DNA of 64,000 bases, taken from assembly GCF_033971905.1 (NCBI RefSeq), contig NZ_JALBUT010000003.1, forward strand, positions 124,001 through 188,000, in the 5' to 3' direction. Below, in pieces: positions 8,692 through 16,060 of this stretch. Position 1 is the stretch's first letter; each line of letters opens with the position of its first letter. Made by a program: the position numbers and the translations under genes. Source of the stretch: Intestinicryptomonas porci (GTDB lineage: Bacteria > Verrucomicrobiota > Verrucomicrobiia > Opitutales > Intestinicryptomonadaceae). The notes under the pieces are model-generated. The model saw nothing but the letters and a program-made list of their open reading frames with translations. It was not told where the DNA came from and searched no databases.

Positions 8692-9723
8692 CTACATTTT
8701 GATTTCGTCCCAAATTTTATTGTATTTTTCGTTATCCGCGCCCAAGTCCATAATGACTTCGCTCTTATTCAAAACTTCCTGCGGAATATTCATTGCGGGA
8801 GCGTTTCGCAATTCTTCGGGCATAAGCTTTCTGGCTTCGGTATTCACCGCGTCGTACTGCGAAAATTCCATATTTTGAACTGCAATTTCAGGCTCTGCCA
8901 TGTAATTCATAAAAGCATGAGCCAAATCCGCATTCTTTGCGTCGGCGGGGATTGCCCAGTCGTCGCAAGAAATCGAAAGCCCTTCCTTCGGGAACATGAG
9001 TTTAAGATTCGGCTTTTCCAAGAGAACCTGCGCAAGGTCTCCGCTATAACCGTGCACCAAAACATACTCGCCCGTTGCGATGCCCGTTTTATAGCCTTCG
9101 TTGTCAAACTTGGCAACATTTTCGCGCCACTTCAAAATTGTTTCCTTTGCCTTTTGAAGCTCCGCTTCGTTTGTGGAGTTGAAGCTGAATCCGTTTACTT
9201 TGAGCGCAATGCCGATAAGCTCCCTTATGTCGTTTAGCACGGTGGAACGCTTTTTAAATTCGGGATTTGAAAACACGTTCCAAGTGTCGGGCAAATTTTT
9301 GATTTTGTCGGCATCGTAGGCGACAACCGCATAGCAAACCATGTACGGCATGGAATAATCCATGTTCTTGTCGAGCGCGTTGTTTTTTAAGAAATCTTTA
9401 TCGATATACTTTTGGTTGGGGATTTTGGATTTATCGAGTGGCAAAAGCATTTTTTGGTCGTTCATTATTTTTGCCATATAGCTCGAAGGCTGAATGAGGT
9501 CGTAGCCCGAACCGCCCGCCTTTATCTTGGCGTACATCATTTCATTTGAATCGAAGGTGTCGATTATGACCTTGCAGTTAAACTCTTTTTCAAAACATTC
9601 AACAGACTCGGGACTTATGTAGTCCGACCACATATAAACATGTAAAACGGGCTTTTTGGGGCCGCAACCAAAAAAAGCGAGCGCGCAGGCGCAAGCCAAA
9701 ACTATCGAGATGATTTTTTTCAT
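8692..9723 (-). CDS. potD: Spermidine/putrescine ABC transporter, substrate-binding lipoprotein
   Basis: A 343-aa solute-binding protein that delivers polyamines to the PotBC permease. The N-terminus is a lipoprotein signal with the lipobox FFGC, so it is probably membrane-anchored rather than freely periplasmic. Family marks include HVYMWSDYISPESV at the start of the mature protein, YDLIQPSSYM, and the late SCDDWAIPADAKNADLAHAFMNYM. Its start codon overlaps the potC stop by four bases. It is the last gene of potA-B-C-D on the minus strand. Specificity between putrescine and spermidine cannot be read from the sequence. Confidence 0.93.
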   Translation of the reverse strand: MKKIISIVLACACALAFFGCGPKKPVLHVYMWSDYISPESVECFEKEFNCKVIIDTFDSNEMMYAKIKAGGSGYDLIQPSSYMAKIMNDQKMLLPLDKSKIPNQKYIDKDFLKNNALDKNMDYSMPYMVCYAVVAYDADKIKNLPDTWNVFSNPEFKKRSTVLNDIRELIGIALKVNGFSFNSTNEAELQKAKETILKWRENVAKFDNEGYKTGIATGEYVLVHGYSGDLAQVLLEKPNLKLMFPKEGLSISCDDWAIPADAKNADLAHAFMNYMAEPEIAVQNMEFSQYDAVNTEARKLMPEELRNAPAMNIPQEVLNKSEVIMDLGADNEKYNKIWDEIKM

Positions 9724-10496
9724 TTATGACTTTTCTTGTTTGTTATTATTTGACCGGCTATCGCAACCGTAAAAGTAAGCGACATAAAAATTACTGAAAG
9801 CGCGTTGATGATTGCGGGGCTGCCGTGCTTCATCATCGAAAAGACCTTTACGGGCAAAGTCGTGCTGCCGGGGCCTCCCACAAAGAAAGTCACCACAAAG
9901 TCGTCCATCGACAACGTAAACGCCATCATTGCGCCCGCCGCTATTCCGGGCCACAGCAAAGGCAGGAGGATTTGGCGGATTATCCTGCCCCAGCCCGCGC
10001 CCAAGTCCTGAGCGGCCTGTATTATGCTGAAATCGAAATCTTGAAGCCTCGCAAGAACAGTGAAAGCCACATAGCTTACGCAAAATGTTGTGTGCGCAAT
10101 CACAACCGTGACAAGCCCCAAGTCCGCACCAATGCTCACAAACAATAATAGCAGGCTTATGCCCATCAAAATGTCGGGCATAATGAGAGGAGCGTAAACA
10201 AGAGTATAATTCGCCTCTTGAAGCTTGGTTTGAAAGCGATGCAACGCCCAAGCCGACAGCGTCCCGAGAATGGTTGACAATATCGTCGCGCAAAACGCGA
10301 TTATGAGGGTGTTCAAAGTCGCGTCCAAAATCGCCGCATCATTAAAGAGAGCCTCGTACCACTTTAAAGAAAATCCCTTCCACTCCCCGCCAAACCTCGA
10401 CGAATTAAACGACTGCATGACAAGCGTCAAAATGGGAATGTACAAAAACGCGAGCGCAAACAGCGTCACCAAAAGCGAAGTAAAACGCGATTTCAT
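9720..10496 (-). CDS. potC: Spermidine/putrescine ABC transporter permease
   Basis: A 258-aa inner-membrane permease of the PotC type with about six hydrophobic segments. The ABC-permease EAA-like loop that docks onto PotA is visible around AAQDLGAGWGRIIRQILLPLLWPGI. The N-terminus LYIPILTLVMQSFNSSRFGGEWKGFSLKWYEALF is typical of PotC. It overlaps both neighbours (potB and potD) by four bases, indicating strict operon coupling. Confidence 0.94.
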   Translation of the reverse strand: MKSRFTSLLVTLFALAFLYIPILTLVMQSFNSSRFGGEWKGFSLKWYEALFNDAAILDATLNTLIIAFCATILSTILGTLSAWALHRFQTKLQEANYTLVYAPLIMPDILMGISLLLLFVSIGADLGLVTVVIAHTTFCVSYVAFTVLARLQDFDFSIIQAAQDLGAGWGRIIRQILLPLLWPGIAAGAMMAFTLSMDDFVVTFFVGGPGSTTLPVKVFSMMKHGSPAIINALSVIFMSLTFTVAIAGQIITNKKSHK

Positions 10497-11404
10497 CTTT
10501 CCCCTCCCATTCTCGCCTTGATAAACGACTTCAAATTTTTGCGGTTAAACGCAAACCAAACGGCTATCGGCGCGATGATGATTATCGCAAGCACAGCGGC
10601 ATAGGCGGCGGCTTCGGGCAGATTTCTGTTTTGCATTGCTCTAAGGGCGATTTTGTTGCCAATCAATTCGTCCGAAACACCGCCAATCAAATCGGGAATT
10701 GCGTAAGAGCCGAGTGCAGGAACAAAAACAATCAAAAGCGCGGTTATAATCCCCTTTTTTATCCCGGGAATAAACACGGAGTAAAAAGCCTTGAACCTGC
10801 TCGCGCCCAAGTCGCGTGCCGCCTCCAAAAGCGCGAAGTTGAATTTTTCGGCAGCCGCATAAACGGGCAAAATCGCAAACGGCAAAAACGTGTAAACCGT
10901 AACCGCAATGACTGCCCCCATATTGTTAAGCAAAAACACTTCGTCTGACATTCCGCAAAAAATCAGACTCTTGCGCAAAAATCCGTCGGGATGCAAAACG
11001 AGTCTCCACGCAAAAATGCGGATGAGAAAATTCGTCCAAAGCGGCAAGACGAAGAAAAGCAAAAGCCAAGGTCTTATCTTTCTGTTTGCGCATGCAATGA
11101 AATACCCTACGGGGACGGCAAACAATATGCAAATTACGGTAACCGCCGCGCTTACCCAAATGGTGCGCCACAAAATCGCGACATAATTTGAAGATGCGAC
11201 CCTTTTTACCGTCTCCAAAGTCCATTCACTGCCAATGCCTCCCGCAGAATCCGCACAGTGGAATGCGATTGTAAAAATTAAAATTGACGGGATTACAAAA
11301 AACAAGACGAGCCATAGCGCAGTAGGCATTGTCAAAAAGATTTCCACAAAAGATTTTGACGAGGAAGGGCGCGCCAAATTATTTTTTAAAGGTAAATCCG
11401 CCAT
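10493..11404 (-). CDS. potB: Spermidine/putrescine ABC transporter permease
   Basis: A 303-aa inner-membrane permease pairing with PotC. It has a cytoplasmic N-terminal stretch, a first membrane segment near residues 28-50, and an EAA-like coupling loop around AARDLGASRFKAFYSVFIPGIKKGI. TNFLIRIFAW and YAIPDLIGG are characteristic of PotB. It starts 15 bases after the potA stop and overlaps potC by four bases. Confidence 0.94.
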   Translation of the reverse strand: MADLPLKNNLARPSSSKSFVEIFLTMPTALWLVLFFVIPSILIFTIAFHCADSAGGIGSEWTLETVKRVASSNYVAILWRTIWVSAAVTVICILFAVPVGYFIACANRKIRPWLLLFFVLPLWTNFLIRIFAWRLVLHPDGFLRKSLIFCGMSDEVFLLNNMGAVIAVTVYTFLPFAILPVYAAAEKFNFALLEAARDLGASRFKAFYSVFIPGIKKGIITALLIVFVPALGSYAIPDLIGGVSDELIGNKIALRAMQNRNLPEAAAYAAVLAIIIIAPIAVWFAFNRKNLKSFIKARMGGER

Positions 11405-11419
11405 TTTTCCCGCCTCCCG

Positions 11420-12541
11420 CTAACTTTCGCCGTTTTGAGACACGCCCGCAAGCATGTTTACGTCGTCCTTGTGCCATGCAATCCAAACTTCGTCGTTCCA
11501 AGTCGGCTGACGCAAGTCGAGATAACACCTGTTGTGCTGTTGGCGCACGCAAATTCGCTTGTCGCCGGCAATGACCCAGTAATTTGTCTGCGCCCCCTGA
11601 TATACAATGTCAACCACTTTCGCCTTTATCAAATTCATTCCGCTTGCGGCTGAATCGGCGGGGCGTTCCATGTAAACTCGGAACTTTTCGGGGCGCATGC
11701 TGATTGTAACGTTTGCGCCAACATCGAGCCTGCTTTCGTTAAAAAACGCAAATTCACCAAAACCGAACAAGTCTATCTTGCAATATTCGCCGTCCAAACG
11801 CTCAACGACTTTCCCTTCAAAGAAATTTGTGTCGCCGATAAACTCCGCGACAAATTTCGTGCGCGGGCTTTCGTAAATTTCGGCAGGAGTTCCGATTTGC
11901 TCGATGCGCCCCTTGTTCATGACCGCAATTCTGTCGCTCAAGCTCATTGCTTCGGTCTGGTCGTGGGTGACATAAATAAAAGTGATGCCGACTTCGTCGT
12001 GAATTCTGTCAAGCTCCAAAAGCATGTGCTGGCGGAGCTTCAAGTCCAACGCCGCCAAAGGCTCGTCCAACAATAACAGCGAAGGGCGGTTAATCAAAGC
12101 CCTCGCAATCGCAACCCTCTGTTTCTGCCCGCCGCTTATTTGGTCGGGACGCTTAAATGCATGCTCCTCCAAACGTATGAGTTCGAGCATATTTTTTACG
12201 CGCTTTTCAATTTCAGACTCCGGAATTTTTGCAATGCGCGGTCCGAAAGCTATGTTGTCGTAAATATTGAGATGGGGAAAGAGCGCATAGTTTTGAAAAA
12301 CGGTGTTGATTTTGCGCTTGTTGGGCGGGAGAGAGCTTATGTCTTTGCCGTCCAAAAAAACTTTTCCCGATTCCGGTTCTTCAAAGCCCGCGGCAACTCT
12401 AAGCATCGTTGTCTTGCCGCAACCGCTCGGTCCCAACAAAGAAAAGACCTCGCCTTTATTCACATTCAAGCTTACATCATACACCGCGCGATGAGTTCCG
12501 AATGTTTTATTTATATTTTCGAGCTTAAAGAAACTTTCCAT
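11420..12541 (-). CDS. potA: Spermidine/putrescine ABC transporter ATP-binding protein
   Basis: A 373-aa ATPase that powers polyamine uptake. It has Walker A GPSGCGKTT, the signature ISGGQKQRVAIARAL, Walker B LLLLDEPLAALD and the H-loop YVTHDQTEAMSL. The C-terminal 130 residues form a TOBE-type domain (ISMRPEKFRV) as in PotA. It is first in the operon. The 120 bases upstream are AT-rich, and I see no obvious operator there. Confidence 0.95.
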   Translation of the reverse strand: MESFFKLENINKTFGTHRAVYDVSLNVNKGEVFSLLGPSGCGKTTMLRVAAGFEEPESGKVFLDGKDISSLPPNKRKINTVFQNYALFPHLNIYDNIAFGPRIAKIPESEIEKRVKNMLELIRLEEHAFKRPDQISGGQKQRVAIARALINRPSLLLLDEPLAALDLKLRQHMLLELDRIHDEVGITFIYVTHDQTEAMSLSDRIAVMNKGRIEQIGTPAEIYESPRTKFVAEFIGDTNFFEGKVVERLDGEYCKIDLFGFGEFAFFNESRLDVGANVTISMRPEKFRVYMERPADSAASGMNLIKAKVVDIVYQGAQTNYWVIAGDKRICVRQQHNRCYLDLRQPTWNDEVWIAWHKDDVNMLAGVSQNGES

Positions 12542-12660
12542 CTCTCATAAAAACAAAAATAATTTATCTTTTTAAGAGACAAAATTCAAACCATTTTTTT
12601 TATTTTTACAAACGTTTTTTGATATTTTTTTACATATCCGAAATTTGGGAGAAAAAATCC

Positions 12661-13044
12661 CTACTTACCGCAGGCACATTTTTTGCAATAGCCAAAGACG
12701 ATGTATTTTACCGACGTAACCGAAAAGCCGGATTTTTCGCCCAATTCTTTTTCTATTGAACCGTCAAGCTTCATGTCGAAATCGAAAATTTTTCCGCACT
12801 CGAGGCATATTGCGTGGTGATGGTCTTCCAAATTGAAATCGTACCTATCCGCTTCGCCCGCGAAACTTAAACGTTTTAAAAAACCCATGTCGGAAAGCGC
12901 GTTCAAATTTCTGTAAACAGTGGCAATTCCGATGTCGGGCAATATTTCCTTCATCGCCACAAATACCTCCGCCGCGCTCGGATGGTTAAGCTTGCCCGAA
13001 CGCATCAGCTTCAATATTTCATCTTTTTGCCTTGAATATTTCAT
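12661..13044 (-). CDS. fur: Fur-family metal-dependent repressor (Fur or PerR type)
   Basis: A 127-aa protein with a winged-helix N-terminus (HPSAAEVF, IATVYRNLNAL) and a C-terminal dimerisation/metal domain. The DHHHAICLECGKIFDF motif and two CxxC pairs (Cys80/83 and Cys120/123) form the structural zinc site. It is short for Fur (about 140-150 aa), and the sequence alone does not separate Fur from PerR. It follows feoB on the same strand, which favours an iron role. A near-canonical Fur box lies 27-41 bases before its start, suggesting autoregulation. Confidence 0.88.
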   Translation of the reverse strand: MKYSRQKDEILKLMRSGKLNHPSAAEVFVAMKEILPDIGIATVYRNLNALSDMGFLKRLSFAGEADRYDFNLEDHHHAICLECGKIFDFDMKLDGSIEKELGEKSGFSVTSVKYIVFGYCKKCACGK

Positions 13045-13068
13045 TTTTAATTTTTCTGGCTAAACAAT

Positions 13069-13085
13069 TAAGATAATCATTCTCA
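13069..13085 (-). promoter_or_regulatory. Fur-box-like operator upstream of fur
   Basis: Read on the minus strand, 13085-13069 is TGAGAATGATTATCTTA. Its first 15 bases fit the 7-1-7 Fur consensus TGATAATNATTATCA at all but two defined positions. It sits 25-41 bases upstream of the fur start codon, where a bound repressor could block its own promoter. Confidence 0.6.
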
Positions 13086-13148
13086 CTTTTCAAGATAAAT
13101 ATTTAATACTAAAAAAAATACATAAAATACCGCATTACTTGCGAAAAT

Positions 13149-15290
13149 TTAAAACATGAGAGCGACGTTGTAAAAGACAAAGCACACCGCATATGCAAGA
13201 GCCGTAAGCCCCAATACCTGCATTGCCGCAAGCTTGACAGAGCGCGTCTCGGAGTAAGTTGCCGCAACGGTCGCAATGCACGGCATGCTTATCAGGATAA
13301 AAAGCAGTATCGACATTCCCTGAAGAGGCGTGTAGTCGCGCTCCAACTTTTCACGCAAAGGCATAGAATTTTCGGCGTCGCCCTCGCCGACTCCGTAAAC
13401 TATGCCAAGCTGCGACACAAAAACTTCCTTTGCCGCAATCGCCCCCAAGAGCGCGCTCGAAATTTTTGCGTCGAAGCCAAGAGGTCTTAGCGCGGTTTCC
13501 AAAAACCTGCCCGCCCTGCCGCTAACGGTATAGTCAAAAATCTCCGCCCTGCGCTCGCCGAGAATGGAGCTTTCAAGCTCGGCTTTCTTTTCGTCCGACA
13601 AAGAAGCGTTGTTTTGCACTTCAGCAATCATCGCGTCATAATCTTTTTGAAGAACGGTTTTTTCCGGGAATGTCGCCGCCGCCCAAAGAATGACGGAAGC
13701 ACCCAAAATCAAAGTTCCCGCCTTCTTTAAAAAAGCCCAGGCTCTGGAACATATTTGAAGCAGAGTGTTATACGGACGCGGAAAACGGTAGGCGGGCAAT
13801 TCAAGCACAAACGAAGAATCCGCCCCTTTGAAAAAGCTCAGCCTCAAAAGCTTTGCCAAAACAAAAGCAAGAACAATTCCCGTCAAATATATACAAAACA
13901 TCGCAACTCCCCTGTATTTTTCGGCAAAGAAACAGGGAATGAGCAAAATGTAAATCGGAAGCCTCGAACCGCAGCTAAAAAGAGGCAAAACCATTATGGT
14001 TGCAATGCGCTCGCTCCTGCTTTTTAAACTCCTTGTCGCCATGATTGCGGGAACGGAACAGCCGAACCCAACGAGCATGGGAATCAAACTTGCGCCGCTA
14101 AGCCCGAAACGACGCATCAGCCTGTCGCATAAAAATGCGGCGCGCGCCATGTAGCCCGAATCCTCCAAAATAGAAAGAACCAAAAACAGCATCAAAATAT
14201 TCGGCAAAAACACCAAAACACCGCCGACTCCGCCTACAATTCCGTCCACAACAAGCGACTTGAAAAATCCGCCGCCAACCCAAACAGAGTTAAGCCAAGA
14301 ACTTAAAGCGGCAAATGCGTCTTCCATATACCCCATCAGCGGATCGCCGAGGGCAAAGACGAACTGGAATGTCAAAAACATCAGAACAAAGAATATCGGC
14401 AAACCCAAATATTTGTTTAAGAAGAGCTTATCTAAAAAATACAACTCCTTAGGGCTTTGGGTTTTGGTATTTTTGCCAAAGAGCGTTTTTCTTGCGATGT
14501 CGTTTGCAAGCTTAAACCGCGCGGCGGCAATCAAACCCGCGGGAGTTTCGCCGAAGTCGCTTTCGATTTTTCCGCAAGTAAATTCTATGGCGTCGGCAAG
14601 CTCTTTTGATGAAGCGCGGATTTTTTCCAAAATGGACTTGTCGCCTTCCATTGCCCTTATCGCAAGCCAATGCGCCCAATCCGCCGACTCTTTCGGCAGG
14701 CTTTTGCCAATCAAGTGGGAAATTTGCGAAACATCGCTGTAAAGCGGCTTGTCCTTAAACTTCGACCACAAAAAATTAGGCTCGCGCTTTTTCAAAAACG
14801 CATCCAAAAGGAAAAGCTTTAAAGACGCCGCCGATGAAGACTTGTAAGCCACGCTCTTTACGACGGGAACGCCCAAAAGATTTGAAAGCTCCTTTTCGTC
14901 GATAAACTGCCCCTTGCTTTCAAGCTCGTCCGTCATATTCAAGACGACCGCCATCGGCAACCCCATTTCCGCAAGCTGGATTGTCAAAAACAAGTTGCGC
15001 TCAAGATTTGACGAATCCATTACATTCACAATCAAGTCGAAATCGCCAGAAGACAATGTGTCGCGCACAACTTCCTCCTCCGCCGACGAAGGCGATATGT
15101 TGTAAACGCCGGGCAGGTCTTCGACTGAAATCTTTATGCCGCCCACCTCAAAAGTTCCCGTTTTTCTTTCGACTGTGACGCCCGAATAATTGCCGACGTG
15201 CGCGTTGCCGCCGACAAGGGAATTAAATATCGTGCTCTTGCCGCAATTCGGATTGCCTACCAGTAAAAATCTTAAAACTTCACTTTCCAT
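13149..15290 (-). CDS. feoB: Ferrous iron transport GTPase-permease
   Basis: A 713-aa inner-membrane Fe(II) importer. The N-terminal G domain shows G1 GNPNCGKST, the GNYSGVTVE switch, G3 DLPGVYN and G4 NMTDE. It is followed by a helical spacer and a C-terminal membrane domain with two Gate regions (MLVGFGCSVPAIMATR and a later SMPCIATVAATY). It starts 37 bases after the DtxR-FeoA gene, so the two should be co-transcribed. There is no free-standing feoA or feoC in the window; the FeoA fold is fused to the regulator instead. A second operator-like repeat lies directly before its start codon. Confidence 0.95.
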   Translation of the reverse strand: MESEVLRFLLVGNPNCGKSTIFNSLVGGNAHVGNYSGVTVERKTGTFEVGGIKISVEDLPGVYNISPSSAEEEVVRDTLSSGDFDLIVNVMDSSNLERNLFLTIQLAEMGLPMAVVLNMTDELESKGQFIDEKELSNLLGVPVVKSVAYKSSSAASLKLFLLDAFLKKREPNFLWSKFKDKPLYSDVSQISHLIGKSLPKESADWAHWLAIRAMEGDKSILEKIRASSKELADAIEFTCGKIESDFGETPAGLIAAARFKLANDIARKTLFGKNTKTQSPKELYFLDKLFLNKYLGLPIFFVLMFLTFQFVFALGDPLMGYMEDAFAALSSWLNSVWVGGGFFKSLVVDGIVGGVGGVLVFLPNILMLFLVLSILEDSGYMARAAFLCDRLMRRFGLSGASLIPMLVGFGCSVPAIMATRSLKSRSERIATIMVLPLFSCGSRLPIYILLIPCFFAEKYRGVAMFCIYLTGIVLAFVLAKLLRLSFFKGADSSFVLELPAYRFPRPYNTLLQICSRAWAFLKKAGTLILGASVILWAAATFPEKTVLQKDYDAMIAEVQNNASLSDEKKAELESSILGERRAEIFDYTVSGRAGRFLETALRPLGFDAKISSALLGAIAAKEVFVSQLGIVYGVGEGDAENSMPLREKLERDYTPLQGMSILLFILISMPCIATVAATYSETRSVKLAAMQVLGLTALAYAVCFVFYNVALMF

Positions 15291-15295
15291 TTTCT

Positions 15296-15311
15296 GTTAG
15301 CCACCTCTAAC
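15296..15311. promoter_or_regulatory. Second DtxR-type inverted repeat, just upstream of feoB
   Basis: GTTAG-CCACCT-CTAAC has the same half-sites and the same six-base spacing as the operator before the regulator gene. It ends six bases before the feoB start codon, overlapping the likely ribosome-binding region. The centre differs from the first site, so this is a weaker candidate. Confidence 0.4.
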
Positions 15312-15327
15312 TTTGCATTAAAAAAAA

Positions 15328-15999
15328 TCAGACAGGTTTGACTGTTATTGATTTTAACTGCGATTTTCTTAAAGAAATTTCTGCGCCCCTGACCTTTAAA
15401 ACGACGGGGTCTCCAAGAGGGGCGACCCTCGCAATCTCGACCCTGCTTCCAATCACAATTCCCATGCCCGCAAAACAAGCCACATCGCCCAGCGATTTGT
15501 CAACCGCAAGTATGATTCCCGCCTGCCCCGTTTTTAAAGAAGAAAGCAAAACCGCATGCTTGCAATGCCGCGCGCAATCCTTTTCCCCGAAAGACGGGCA
15601 AGAGGCACACGGATTTGTGAGCCCTTTCACGAATTTAGAGAATTTGCTCATGATGGAGTCATCCATAATATGCTCCATCTTGCAGGCGACCAAGTCGGCT
15701 TCGCTCGCCTGAACGCCTAAAATGTCGGTAAAAAATTCGCGCAAAAGCGCATGCTTTTTGCTTATGGAGCTTGCATGCTCTTCCCCGTTTTTGGTGAGGG
15801 AAACAGGCTTGTACTTCTCGTACTCCACAAGCCCCTTTGCCGCCAAAGAATTTAAAGCCGAAGTCACCGAAGGGCGTTTTACCTTCATTTCGCGCGCAAT
15901 GTCGCTCGGGCGCACAGTGCCTTCCCGAGAAGAAATGTTCTGGATTACTTCCAAGTAATCTTCCAGATTCTCCGATAACTTTTGACGCTCTTTTGCCAT
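15328..15999 (-). CDS. DtxR/MntR-family regulator with C-terminal FeoA domain and a Cys cluster
   Basis: A 223-aa metalloregulator. Residues 1-70 are the winged helix (NLEDYLEVIQ, PSDIAREMKVKRPSVTSALNSLAAKGLVEYE). Residues 75-125 are the metal-binding/dimerisation domain (HALLREFF, ACKMEHIM). Residues 150-223 form an SH3-like FeoA domain. Between them lies a short insert with Cys131, Cys134, Cys142 and Cys146 (C-x2-C-x7-C-x3-C), which could hold an Fe-S cluster or zinc. It is first in the operon with feoB and has a perfect inverted repeat 20 bases upstream, so it probably controls feoB and itself. Whether iron or manganese is the effector is inferred from feoB. Confidence 0.88.
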   Translation of the reverse strand: MAKERQKLSENLEDYLEVIQNISSREGTVRPSDIAREMKVKRPSVTSALNSLAAKGLVEYEKYKPVSLTKNGEEHASSISKKHALLREFFTDILGVQASEADLVACKMEHIMDDSIMSKFSKFVKGLTNPCASCPSFGEKDCARHCKHAVLLSSLKTGQAGIILAVDKSLGDVACFAGMGIVIGSRVEIARVAPLGDPVVLKVRGAEISLRKSQLKSITVKPV

Positions 16000-16018
16000 T
16001 TTTTTATCCGAATAATAG

Positions 16019-16038
16019 AAGTTAGGATTACCTAACTT
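16019..16038. promoter_or_regulatory. Perfect inverted-repeat operator upstream of the dtxR-feoA/feoB operon
   Basis: AAGTTAGGATTACCTAACTT has perfect eight-base arms around ATTA. It resembles the TTAGG-type half-sites of DtxR/IdeR operators and sits 20 bases before the regulator's start codon. That suits an autorepression site. Confidence 0.7.
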
Positions 16039-16060
16039 GTCAATCTTAATTTGAAAAATT

